Positions 1-10,240 of a DNA stretch of 23,314 nucleotides are shown one piece after another. The position numbers and the translations under genes were made by a program. The notes under the pieces were generated by a model. The model worked only from the letters and a program-made list of their open reading frames with translations. It searched no databases and was not told the DNA's origin. Within the stretch, counting starts at the first letter, position 1. The number at the start of each line of letters is the position of its first letter. Source of the stretch: Pelargonium cotyledonis (taxonomy: Eukaryota; Streptophyta; Magnoliopsida; Geraniales; Geraniaceae). Location of the stretch: the NCBI GenBank assembly GCA_036897625.1, contig JAYMTA010000893.1, positions 1-23,314 of the forward strand, read 5' to 3'.

Positions 1-549
1 CCAAAGAGTTGAATATACATGCGATTTTGTAGATTCATTTAAAACTATATAAAAAATTTAATGTAGGACCACATAAGCAATTAGAAAATAATTTTATTTT
101 TCTAAACTAAACATACATTTTTTTTAAACAACTAAACATACATTTTTTGTTGTGCTAAAAAAATCATTTTTGATCTTAAATTAAACTTCTTTTTTTTATG
201 AATTTTTACTTAACTAACCCGTCCTCCTCTCTTTGAAAAAGGGGGAAATTTATAATATAAAATATTTATGTTCATGATTTGTTACAATTTATATATTTTA
301 ATTATGAAAAAAAAAATTTCATTCACTTGATTTTTTTTTTTCAAAAAAAAAACTTAGATTTAAACAAATATAATTAGATTTACAAATGGTGAAGTAAAGT
401 AAAGGTTATAAGTCACACATTAAAAAACATAGAAAACATTATGTGAATTGCTAGTATACAAATGTTAGGATTTTGCAAAAGTCTTACATCGGGAAAGTGA
501 AGACATCATAGAGAAACAAAACATTTATTTCTACTATACTTCTAATATA
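1..549. other. AT-rich intergenic DNA, no gene
   Basis: Very AT-rich sequence with long A and T runs and no coding signature. One short stretch (about 475-495) reads AAAGTCTTACATCGGG. It resembles the plant snRNA upstream element (RTCCCACATCG) and also a motif common in plant repeat ends. No correctly spaced TATA box and snRNA body follow, so I treat it as a repeat fragment at most. Confidence 0.7.
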
Positions 550-719
550 TAATAGTGATTGTCACTATTAATGTTAATAGTAGTTGTTATTAACTAATAT
601 GTGTTTTTTTTTAACCAACGATAATTGAAAGGACATTTGAGCAACATGCAATGAGAATGCTCAAAATTGTTAAAGTTGGTGACATGACATCTTCTCATGC
701 TACCTCACCAACTTTAACA
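550..719. repeat. Cluster of small foldbacks, possible MITE remnant
   Basis: Four inverted repeats lie one after another. Positions 550-568 form an 8-bp perfect stem (AATAGTGA/TCACTATT) with a 3-nt loop. Around 573-594 there is a 7-bp stem (GTTAATA/TATTAAC). Arms TTTGAGCA (636-643) and TGCTCAAA (659-666) pair. The strongest stem is 15 bp (668-682 with 705-719, core GTTAAAGTTGGTGA) with a nested 5-bp stem inside (683-687 with 695-699). The density of palindromes suggests remains of a foldback element or MITE. I found no terminal duplication and cannot assign a family. Confidence 0.5.
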
Positions 720-760
720 CACACACACATATAGGGGGGTGTGTGTGTGTGTGTGTGTGG
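717..760. repeat. CA/GT microsatellite
   Basis: A short (CA)n run is followed, after about 10 bases containing a G run, by a (GT)n run of about ten units. The two runs are complementary, so the tract can itself fold back. It directly abuts the 15-bp stem ending at 719. Confidence 0.9.
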
Positions 761-959
761 ATTTTTTTCAAGATAAGTAAATATAAATAAAATATGAAAA
801 CATCTAATTAGAAATAAACTTTTAATTTAAAAAAATGAAAAATGGATTTTTTTAATGAAAAAAGTTTATAATTCTGTCCATTGGATCGATCTGTGTAGAA
901 AACTTTTTTCTTTAGAAAATTGAATAACTTTAATACTAACTTAGCGTTTCTTTGAAATG

Positions 960-2400
960 GACCAAAGGAGCACACTTGCACATGTTTTCAAATTCCGAGT
1001 TTGCAAGTTTGAGGGGTGAAAATGGAGACTTGAGTTCATGAGATCTGTATATGCGTAACACATTGTTAGTAAGAGACCCATATGTCTTCCTAAAAATTCA
1101 TATAATGCGTGAGAATAGGAATCTGAGAGAAATTTTCTCCACCTCGATCGATAGAAATGGCTTTAGAGAAAACTCTTAAGAGAGAAAGTAGAAAGAGAGT
1201 GTGAGATTCTTCCTCTTATCAATGAAAGGTATTTATACTTACAAACTAAACTCACCACACGTCGTCTGGTGGTTTGTTGTTGGTGAATGGGGTCCGTTTG
1301 TGGGTCCACTGAAGCGTTGAGTCTTAGTCTACCAATGGTGTCGTGTGAGGGTGCTAAATGACTTTGAGAACTTCTTCTTGCCCTTCGAGCATTGCGAGAT
1401 AAAGTAGACCTCCTCTGGTCCTCTACTACTTCAATTAACATCCTATTTTTAGTGGGGTTGGAGATCTAAGTGGTGACTATGTGAGACGAGGAGTCTTGGA
1501 GGTCGGGGTGATTTGGCGAGATAGAGAGCCTTGGAGGTTTTTGGAAGGGAGGGGATCTTGAGGGTAACCCAACAAGGTGTGGAGTCTTAGAGGCCTCTTC
1601 TAGAAACTCAATGTTGAGATGTCATGAGCTCTCCTTGTGACTTGGAGTTTTCTTGTGGATGTTAAGTGTTGAGAAGAGATAAAGAGCTCTCCTTGTGACT
1701 TAGAATTGTCTTATAAAGTTCAAGTGTTGTGGTCATCCTCAGGGGTAGAAGAGCTCACCCTTGAGTCCTTTAGAGCTTCCATGGTGAATGAATGATGCTC
1801 GAGTGAGGGACACAACGTTCAATCGACGGGCGTGGAAAGAGCGAATTCGTACTTGGATGAACAGTAAGGCCATGAAATGAGTTTTGAGGCCGCTACATTA
1901 ACGGTCCTTCATGAGCTTCTTGGTGTAACATGAGCTCATTTCCTTGGTTCGAACGAAGGAGTCTAGTTCCTTCGCGGAGCGATGTCGTGGCATTTTTTAC
2001 AAGATTGTGACATTGATGGAGAACGAGAGCTCTTTTTGTGCAACGAGAGCTCATTATCTTGTCTCGCATGAAAAATGGGCTCATTTAGGTGCGATATTGC
2101 GAATTAATGGAGCAATGATAGCTTATTTTCTTGGCTTGCTATGAGGAGATGCCGCGACATTGATGAAAAAATGAGAACTCAATTTTTTGGATAAAAAATT
2201 GGAGTTGGGCTCATTTGAGCTAAGTCGGCCGAGTGTGGAAGCAAGTTTTTGGGCATAGATAGTCATCTTGAGGAGCTCGACTGTCCGGGGGGGTCACGAT
2301 TTTCCTCCCACACACCATTTAGACGGGCTTCCCGCTCGAGTGTATCCTTAAATTATAGGAATTTGCCTTCAGTTCATTAAAGCGTTCAAATTTCCAAAAA
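960..2400 (-). mobile_element. LTR-retrotransposon-derived relic (LTR-like region)
   Basis: A non-coding stretch of higher GC than its surroundings with features of a plant LTR read on the minus strand. A TATAAATA-type box lies at about 1230-1240 and is followed on the minus strand by a CT-rich leader, a pattern common in LTR promoters. Before it lie degenerate internal subrepeats built on GAGCTC; the block GAGCTCTCCTTGTGACTT occurs at about 1627 and 1686. I could not define both ends, flanking duplications or any internal coding region. It is old and broken. The family is not assignable by eye and the limits are approximate. Confidence 0.35.
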
Positions 2401-2480
2401 TAGATGGCGGCATTACGCTTAGGTCTCACCTTTTCAACTTATTATTTTGTTAGATAACATTATTTTATTTGGGCAATGAC

Positions 2481-4264
2481 TAACTATTGCTAATAAATTT
2501 TTTTATTTGAAGGGAAGAAAAAACTCGATTGATTAATGCGAAACATTACATGAAGTAAACTTTGAAACCAACACTAAACCAAAAAAACTAGAGCAATATA
2601 TAACAACAACTAATGTAAAAGAACCCCAAAACAACGATCCCGAAACCACATACCCTATCAAATCTAGTACGTAAAAATAATCCAAATCAGAGGCATTGGG
2701 TAAACCACCCCCACTAATCTATCGGATGTCAAAAAAAATCCACCGAAAAACCACTACCTGCCCTTGCCGATCCAGACCCCAACTTCTCCAGTTTACCCAT
2801 GACTTGGTCCAATCACGGAAGCCTCCTTGAATCCCTATCATGGTCATTAGCGAACTAGAGCAGTCAGGTTTGCAATTTGCAAGTTTTTTTCCCTATTATC
2901 TTCCACCTGTCCCTTAGAGCCTTTCTCCACAGAAATTGACCCTCTCTTACGTTTAGTAATTGATGAAATCTTTTTACCAGTCTCCTACACATACTGAGAA
3001 GTCGGAGTTATTGAAGATTCATCAGTTACCTCCACTGGATCCCAAGGTTGATCCAATCCCGAACGAACCTACTACGCCTTTATTATCGATCTCCTTCCCC
3101 TATAAGCAATCATAGATGTACCAAGAGCTCTGACCGGACTCGAATTCTTAGCAGCCTAGAAATGCTCACAGTCCTTTTCAATGTGACCCAATCTACCACG
3201 GTAATAGCAGAAAGTTTGTTTTTTTTCCTATTGAAATAGAATATTGTGACAACCAATACCTGCAAATTCCAATATGGCCTTCTTCCGCACTGGGTTCCTA
3301 GTATCAAACCTAACACGAATATGATCATATGACCCCTACCCTCCTAAAAAAATCAACAGATATGTCTCCAAAAATTGTCGAACCGCATTCCTGAGATCCA
3401 TACTCACTTGATCCTACGCATAATTCATCGGGATACCCTGAGCCTGTCTCCACATATTAAGCATCTCCAATTCCATAGTGTAAGGGTTATCACTAGGCTT
3501 AAGACTCTCCATGATCAGTACCCACCCATTATATGTCTGTGACCCTTGTTGTTCAATTTTTTCTGCATTATCCTCATCATAAAACTCAAACAAGTTTCAA
3601 GTTTGCTTGTTCGGATTCGGAGAAGAATCAAAAAGTTTCTTTTTTGTCACACCCAATTTTGGTCTCCACAACCATGCAGTCATCTATTGAATGTTGATGA
3701 AGCTAATAGGCCATTTTCGTAAAAAAATCGCCCCACAAAATTGATCACCCCCTTGACCATCGGCGCATCACCCGATTCATACTTGATGACAACAACGTCA
3801 TCATCAACCTCCATGATCTAAACCCCACGAATTACATCGACCACTCCCAGATCAGCCAAACGGGAAGCTCCCGCCCTAACAATAGTAATTGTCGAACCAG
3901 TCCCAGCCATCCTTACACGCCCCAGAAGTTCTCCGATTCGTCTACCGTCATTGCTACTATTGACCCGACGAACTGTTGTCGTTGCAAATCACGCAATGCA
4001 CCGCACTACTCTCCCAACGTCCTGTTGTTCGTCCGTTTGCTGGTCACCGTGCCTTCACTTATGTATTCAACACTTGCACCAAACTTCATACGTCACAATG
4101 GAAAGGACTCGAGCAGTCCCCTCTGTCTTATAGCCAAACCCTAGCCACCAAAGTGAAACCCTAGCTTCCCTTCAAAAAAGCCTGAAAGACAGTACACTCT
4201 GTAGAGAAAAAACCTCTTCAAAAAATCTTGAATAAATAAAAAAGATAACTATTGCTAATAAATT
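2481..4264 (-). mobile_element. L1-type LINE, lacking ORF2, with 19-bp target-site duplication
   Basis: The element body is 2500-4245 on the minus strand. The same 19 bases, TAACTATTGCTAATAAATT, lie at 2481-2499 and 4246-4264 without a mismatch. This is the long target-site duplication made by LINE target-primed insertion. The 3' end is at the left, where a short A-rich tail (a T run on the plus strand, 2498-2507) abuts the duplication. The 5' end is at the right, with a leader and a degraded ORF1. The insert is only about 1.75 kb. An intact plant L1 is usually 5-7 kb, and no endonuclease or reverse transcriptase is readable. It therefore looks internally shortened rather than 5'-truncated. 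The perfect duplication suggests a fairly recent insertion. Confidence 0.75.
3090..3910 (-). pseudogene. Degraded L1 ORF1 (DUF4283 / CCHC zinc-knuckle type)
   Basis: Reading from an ATG at 3910 on the minus strand gives MAGTGSTITIVRAGASRLAD, followed within a few hundred bases by stops and frame changes. Further on, segments match plant L1 ORF1: MWRQAQGIPMNYA near 3400-3460, HIRVRFDTRNPVRKKAILEF near 3260-3330, and a zinc-knuckle-like FCYYRGRLGHIEKDC near 3170-3220. In that knuckle the second cysteine of CX2C is arginine. DUF4283/zf-CCHC_4 proteins package LINE RNA. This copy has several frame breaks and cannot make the full protein. The assignment rests on motif recognition alone. Confidence 0.6.
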
Positions 4265-4316
4265 AATAATATAGCCCTAATTATTGTAGCAATATTTTAA
4301 TTGAGAAAATAGAATA

Positions 4317-4500
4317 TAAGCCAAGTAATTTTTGGCTTAGGCTAAGCCAAGATTATGAGGAGATGACACCTTATATAGTTTCATCCATACCCACCCAAGT
4401 GAATTGGTGGGAGCGAAACGATCCGTCCGAATCCAATATTTTTAATGAGGTGTCACCACCTCATTAATGACTTAGCCTAAGCCAAAAATAATTTGTCTTA
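4317..4500. mobile_element. 184-bp foldback MITE upstream of the CBL10 gene
   Basis: Terminal inverted repeats of about 50 bp run inwards from TAAGCCAA at 4317 and, on the other strand, TAAGACAA at 4500. Both arms share ATTTTTGGCTTAGGCTAAG and GACACCT. Each arm contains its own quasi-palindrome (TTGGCTTAG-G-CTAAGCCAA at 4332-4350). The centre has a further CCCACC/GGTGGG stem at about 4391-4410, so nearly the whole element can fold on itself. No coding capacity is present. I could not identify a clear target-site duplication, so the superfamily is open. It lies about 260 bp before the CBL10 start codon. Confidence 0.75.
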
Positions 4501-4740
4501 GACTCCCCTTTCTCAATTTTAATTTTGTTCCTCGTATTCTTTTTATTTTATTGGAATATTCGGGCTAGTCGAGGAAGAAATGTCATCCACGAGTCAGTAT
4601 AATAGCAGCGTCTGTCCCCACAGCCCTGTCAGTCTAAGATAAGCGCAAATAACAGCTCAACATCATCATCATCTTCTTCTACTATCGACACTCAGTTAAC
4701 TTATTTTATTTCCAATCACAAAGACAAAAACTGGAACAAA

Positions 4741-4746
4741 ATGTGA
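4741..4746 (+). promoter_or_regulatory. Minimal AUG-stop upstream ORF (ATGTGA)
   Basis: An ATG followed directly by TGA lies 15 bases before the chosen CBL10 start at 4762, in what should be the 5' leader. It has an A at -3. AUG-stop elements are known to hold ribosomes; AUGUAA in Arabidopsis NIP5;1 acts in boron-dependent control. Whether this one lies inside the mature transcript depends on the transcription start, which cannot be fixed from sequence. Confidence 0.5.
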
Positions 4747-4761
4747 CAGAATTGTTCAATA

Positions 4762-7635
4762 ATGGAGCCCAACAACTCCCCTGTAATCGCTCGCCATTTG
4801 TACTCTCTGAGATTGTCAACTCTCAATTCGGTGCTCCAGAGCTGAAACTAATTTGTGTCTGTGCCTGTGTTTTGCAGCAGAGATCGAGCTCCTTGTCGAT
4901 TGGGGAACGGATCTGCGCTTCGTTTTTTCCATGTATAGCCTTCATTGAGATCTTAATCTATGCCCTTGCTGATTGCTTCGAGTTGCGACCCCGTCACCGT
5001 TACCGGAAGCAATGCTCCGGCCACATTCACGATCTTGCTCGCCTCTCCGCCGAAACTCGATGTAATTTATTTCCTTAATTTTTTGTTATTATTGTTTTTT
5101 TTTTTTGCTGTGTCCGTTCAATTGTGTTGAAACCACTAGGGTTAATAGGGTTAGGTTTGTTTCGAATCAAATGATTGATTGATGTTTTGTACTTGGGGAG
5201 ACTTTTTAAACGATTGTTCCTTATCCTATTGCTGGGATGCTGCAGTTAGTGTTAACGAGGTGGAGGCATTGCATGAGCTGTTTAAGAAATTGAGCAGTTC
5301 CATTATTGATGATGGCCTAATTCACAAGGTAAAAGTAGTGGACAAGTTTTATTGTCTTATCTAAAATCTTGTTTTTATTTTTATTTTATTTTCCGTTCTG
5401 GAGGATGGATTGGAGTGACACTAATGGATGATATATATAAGAACTTTATAGTCCCTTTGTTTTGTCCGGTTTCTAAGAATTTTTGTCCCATAACGAGTGT
5501 TCCCTTTTCCTTTGTAGTATGTTAGTAATGCATGAATGTAACAACTTAGTAACCCTTAATACATGATCACGAGGATACAAAAGTAAATGTAACACATTGA
5601 CTAACTTCTTAAAATTTTCTTAAAATAGAAACTTCGGCACTCATTTTGAGACGAAGGGAGTATAAGTAAGGTCTAACTGAGTGTTGCCTGGTTTGACAAG
5701 AGGCCATCTGTGCTCTGTTATCCATTTCAGTGATCTTATAGGTTTGCTATGATATTTAAAGCTCGTATTTTGGTTGAAATGAAGTTGATTAGAATTATTG
5801 TCATTTGGAGCAGTTATGTAGATATACAATTGTGTGATGATGTTGTTTTTAGGGGGGTTCTGTAAATTATACTGCTCTAGCCTCTAGGCTCTAGCTCATG
5901 TCTTTTTGTACTCTCTTTTGGGAAATACTGTGTATATGTTTTTTTTACTGTTTTATCTGCTTGTAGGAAGAGCTCCAATTAGCAATGTTCCAGACCCCAC
6001 ATGGTGAAAATCTTTTTCTGGATCGGGTAAGTGCCTCTAAGGATTTGTTTGTTTGTTTTGGAATGAGTTTTTTCTTTCTTTCTCATACAGTTATCCAGCA
6101 TTAGTCAATTCCACATATGAGTTGGGAAGAACTTGAGATCCTCAACCAAGCTGAATCAGTGTCTAACTGCAGGATCCAATATTGAAGTTATTACAATTTT
6201 AATGCTTTTATGCTAGTGGGTCAAATAATGGAACTATGTTGCTTAGAAAATACTCTAACCTCTTTTTTTTTTTTTTTTCTTGAATAATAATACATGGGCA
6301 AAAAAAAGATATTGAATTTTGAAGCAATAACTTTAACAAACTGAACGAGTTGGCTAGTTAAAATTTAATCAAGAATGGTTTTGAACTATTATGAGAATGT
6401 CATTTAGATAAAACCATCATATCCAACTCATGCATTTGGCCTGTGGCTTTAACCAGTCTTAAAGTTTTCTGGAGTTTGTCAAGATAATGCTACAATAATC
6501 ATTAAGGTATGTTGTATAAAATGCTTGTCTTTTGTGTTCGTAGAAATATGTATAACATTTTAAAAATCATATCGTTTTTCCTCCCAAAGTCAGATGAATT
6601 GTGTTCTTTCAATTTAACCCACATGTTGAAAAATAATTGAATTTTGTTGGGTCTATGAAACCAAGGATCCCTACAGGAGTAATACATTGTGTGTTTTCTT
6701 AATTGAACTTATTTAAAACTATTTGGCTGATCTAATTCAATTCTTGGAATAAATTTAAATGATAGGGCATGTACTCACGAGCAACGCCTTTGCTTTTCCA
6801 GGTTTTTGATCTTTTTGATGAAAAGAAAAATGGAGTCATTGAGTTTGAAGAATTTGTCCATGCGCTCAGTGTCTTCCATCCTTATGCCCCTATAGATGAA
6901 AAGATCGATTGTAAGGATTAGTAATACAATTTGTTTATTCAATCTGCCATACTACTTGTCAAAGCTGTGACTGTTTTCTCTCCTTGGATTTATTTATTTA
7001 GATATCTATTGTTTTTGCAGTTGCATTTAGGCTGTATGATCTGAGACAGACCGGATTCATTGAGCGAGAAGAAGTAAGTATATTGTACTTATTTGCCCCT
7101 TATGGAAGTGATATGTAATATGCATATGCGGAGTATCGAGACTGAAATCTCATGTCACTTTATAGGTCCTTGCTGATTTTCCCGTGACTAATTTTTAGGT
7201 TAAGCAAATGGTTATTGCCATTTTGATGGAATCTGACATGAAACTATCCGATGACCTTCTTGAATGTATTATTGACAAGGTACGGGTTTTGTTTTTTGTG
7301 CACATCTCTTTTAACTCATTCAATCTGTGGGAACCAAGTGAGACGAACTAGGCTTGTTCTCCTGCAGACATTTGCGGATGCTGATGCTGACAAGGATGGT
7401 AAAATTAATAAAGAAGAATGGAAGGATTTTGCGCATCGACACCCATCTCTCTTGAAGAACATGACTCTTCCATATTTGAAGTATGTGGACTCCCCTTTAT
7501 GCCCCTCCTTACCGAATATATCATCATCAGCTTTATTTAGTCTCATACATATTCACCCTAATTGATCCTTCATATTCCAGGGACATCACCACAGTATTTC
7601 CAAGTTTTGTTTTCAACAGCGAGGTTGAAGACTGA
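4762..7635 (+). CDS. CBL10: Calcineurin B-like Ca2+ sensor, CBL10 type
   Basis: A Ca2+ sensor that binds CIPK kinases (CIPK24/SOS2 in Arabidopsis) at the plasma membrane or tonoplast in salt tolerance. Nine exons: 4762-4782, 4878-5061, 5246-5328, 5967-6026, 6802-6910, 7021-7073, 7199-7279, 7368-7480, 7581-7635. All introns are GT-AG and the phases join cleanly to 252 residues (Arabidopsis CBL10 is about the same). The N-terminus [17 protein letters not shown] leads into a hydrophobic segment at about 19-38, as in CBL10 and unlike the short myristoylated CBLs. EF-hand loops are at 122-133 ([12 protein letters not shown]), 159-170 ([12 protein letters not shown]) and 203-214 ([12 protein letters not shown], fully canonical). 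The first EF-hand is degenerate, as in the family. The C-terminal FPSF motif (241-244) carries Ser243, the family's CIPK phosphorylation site. Reading on without the first intron gives no family-like N-terminus, so I chose the spliced start; ATG at 4762 has A at -3 and G at +4. Introns 5329-5966 and 6027-6801 hold only AT-rich sequence. Confidence 0.93.
4872..4880 (+). other. NAGNAG tandem splice acceptor, CBL10 intron 1
   Basis: The first intron (4783 to 4877 or 4880) ends in TTGCAGCAG. Cutting after either AG keeps the frame and includes or omits one glutamine (MEPNNSPQRSSS or MEPNNSPRSSS) just before the membrane segment. Tandem acceptors of this form are often used alternatively. Which one is used here is not known. 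Confidence 0.6.
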
Positions 7636-9440
7636 AAACTGAATCTCTTCGGTCAATACTGTTGCATTGAACTGGTTTAGAAGGGGATTAGAAAATGGCT
7701 CTCGAAGATCTACAGTTCCATAACGATCTTCATATTGTAAGCATCGCCAAATATTTGTTCGACAAATGTCTTATTGATTCTAAGTCTCAATTACGCTGCA
7801 TCCCTGCTGGAAGTGGACAAGTTGAAGCTCCCGAGCAAGTCTGGACTGCGCGCGTCATAAGATTCTCTTACGTTGTAAATGTAACATTTCTGCACATCTC
7901 ATGCTTTGCTGGAATCATGCATTGCAATTCATTTTTGTGATCCAATACCAATTATAAGCTGTACAGATTGGCGGGAATTTGTCAGTTCACAGATTTTTTA
8001 TATTTCTTTAACGAGTAATTAAAAACTGAACCAAGAGAATTAGATGCCAAAATGAATATAAAAAGCCTTGTATGTGATTGTGAGTGGCCTACCTGGCTAC
8101 ATGCTTGAAGAATCAAACAAAAGGTATGTCCAACAAATGTTGGTTTTCAATTCAAATCAAATAAAATTGTGAATAAGTATAAAAATAATTTTATTTTTCA
8201 AGCATCTTTATATGTGAGGCCAAAGAAATCAAGGGTTCGAATGGAGGTTATGTGGGCGTCACGTACTTATTTGACAAGAACAAGTAAACCTTTGCGTAAT
8301 ATGTGATGTGCTTTTCTAACCCAGGGTTGAATCTGTCACAGATGGTCATTTGTTTTTACGTTTTTCCTATAATGTTAGAGTGCTGTAGTTTTGTGGTTTG
8401 AGTTTGAGAGCTAAAGTCGGAGTTTTGGTCTCGAAACACGGAATAAAAACTATGTTAAATGAAAACTTAGACGTATATCTAAGAAATCGTCTCAAACATG
8501 AGAATGAGAATTTTTACTATGATTATGAGCGTTCTTATCACTAGTAAGTTTTGAGAGAATTAGAGTTGAGAATGTTTGGAATGGAATATCTTCTTCTTTC
8601 GAGAAAGAAAATATTTAAACTCACAACATGAGCTGTTGACATAGAAATTGTATAATTGGTAGTTGGTGATGCGCGCCATGTGATGAATGTTTTATTAATT
8701 ACAAATACGCCATTCATTAAAAAGTAAACAATCGCGGTAATCATAATTTTAAAATACTCAATATTATTTTATGAAACATTATTAATTAATATTATTATAA
8801 CGAAATGAGTTGAGGTAATAAGCAATTGTCTATTATAAATGATAAGTACATGCATTTTTTTTTTCAGCGCAAAAATTAATAATTTACTACTTTAAATCGA
8901 CGACAACAAAAATGATATAAATTTTGTGGGCTTGAAGACCAACCAACTAGATAACCTTGAAAAAAGATAGTGATGACCTATCAAACTCGTGGCCACTCAA
9001 TTCGCAGACCAACCCGCAAATAAAAAAATACGCACTATCAAACTGAGCCATATTGGTTAAAACATTATGAATAATCAAACTGAAGACACTGAAATCTTCA
9101 CTCAGGTTAAAAAACACGAACAACTAACAACGATTACGCTTAATTGGAGCTTAATTAACACGACCATATGAAGGTTTATGTCAACCGTCCATCGCCACCA
9201 CTGAGTCTACCATCTGATTTGACAGCAAACTCGAAACTTGATTTGAGCCCTCTAATTGAACCACCACCCTCCAACCATATTCTAATTTCCTACAACCGTC
9301 ATTACCATCTAGACCTCATGCTGCCATGCAATAGAGTTGACAAATTTAGGGTCAGGTTTGGGCTGTTGAACTCTAACCCTGACTCAACCCTAAAGAGGTT
9401 GATCGGGTTAGGGCCGCATCGGGTTTCAAGAATAAATACA
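7636..9440. other. CBL10 3' UTR and intergenic DNA
   Basis: The first few hundred bases after the CBL10 stop must be its 3' UTR; I see no decisive poly(A) site. The rest is AT-rich with no conserved reading frame. An open frame from 9168 runs into the GA repeat, but its unique part resembles nothing I know and the rest is simple repeat. The last 100 bases carry several TAGGG/CCCTAA-like short motifs. Confidence 0.6.
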
Positions 9441-9446
9441 TTAATT

Positions 9447-9457
9447 TTTGAAGGGGT

Positions 9458-9500
<43 letters not shown>

Positions 9501-10155
9501 TTTGAAGGGGTTAAAGAGAGAGAGAGCGCTAGAGAAGAGAGAGAGAAGAGAAAGAGAGCTAGAGAAGAGAGAGAGAGAAAGAGAGAGCTAGAGAGAAAAG
9601 AGAGAGCTAGAGAGAGAAGAGAGAGAGAGTTTGAAGGGGTTAAAGAGAGAGAGAGAAGAGAGAAAGAGAGAGCTAGAGAAGAGAGAGAGAGAGTTTGAAG
9701 GGGTTAAAGAGAGAGAGAAGAGAGAAAGAGAGAGCTAGAGAAGAGAGAGAGAGAGAGTTTGAAGGGGTTAAAGAGAGAGAGCTAGAGAGAGAAAGAAGAG
9801 AGAGAAAGAAGAGAGAGAGAAGAGAGAAAGAGAGAGCTAGAGAGAGAGAAAGAGAGAGCTAGAGAGAGTTTGAAGGGGTTAAAGAGAGAGACATTAATTT
9901 TTGAAGGGGTTAAAGAGTGAAGAGAGAGAAGAGAGAAAGAGAGAGCTAGAGAAGAGAGAGAGAGAGAAGAGAGAGAGAAGAGAGAGAGAAGAGACATTAA
10001 TTTTTGAAGGGGTTAAAGAGAGAAAGAGAGAGTTTGAAGGGGTTAAAGAGAGAGAGAGAGCGCTAGAGAAGAGAGAGAGCTAGAGAGAGAGAGAAGAGAG
10101 AGAGAGAGTTTGAAGGGGTTAAAGAGAGAGAGAGAGCTAGAGAAGAGAGAGAGCT

Positions 10156-10216
<61 letters not shown>
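9447..10216. repeat. GA-rich compound minisatellite, about 770 bp
   Basis: On the plus strand the tract is almost all purine. Ten copies of TTTGAAGGGGTTA (the first followed by GAG rather than AAGAG) start at 9447, 9501, 9630, 9694, 9758, 9869, 9900, 10003, 10033 and 10109. They are separated by GAGAGA runs and by AGAGAGCTAGAGAAGAGAG blocks. Three copies (9447, 9900, 10003) also keep the preceding ACATTAATTT, which suggests growth by duplication from the leftmost unique edge. The tract ends in about 50 bp of pure GA. Open frames through it encode only Arg/Glu-rich (or, on the other strand, Ser/Leu-rich) low-complexity peptide and are not genes. Confidence 0.95.
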
Positions 10217-10222
<6 letters not shown>

Positions 10223-10230
10223 ATTTAGGC

Positions 10231-10240
10231 ATATAATAAA
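10231..10240 (+). promoter_or_regulatory. TATA-like box of the phosphoglycerate-mutase-like gene
   Basis: ATATAATAAA lies 67 bases before the start codon at 10307, which would put transcription start near 10262 and leave a leader of about 45 bases. The GA tract ends only 15 bases before it. Confidence 0.4.

Noticed and set aside
481-575. snRNA upstream element (GTCTTACATCG) with a TATA-like box at about 544
   Set aside because: The spacing fits neither the Pol II nor the Pol III class of plant snRNA genes, and no snRNA body follows.
3951-4164. Plus-strand open frames at 3951-4133 and 3976-4164
   Set aside because: They lie antisense within the LINE leader and have no family resemblance.
4743-5078. 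111-codon frame starting at 4743 as the CBL10 N-terminus
   Set aside because: The frame begins with GTG, not ATG, and its first 45 residues do not resemble any CBL. Splicing 4782 to 4878 gives a family-like N-terminus.
9168-9698. 176-codon open frame ending in long Arg/Glu repeats
   Set aside because: The second half is simple translation of GA repeat, and the first part resembles no family I know. The frame is open because the repeat lacks stops.
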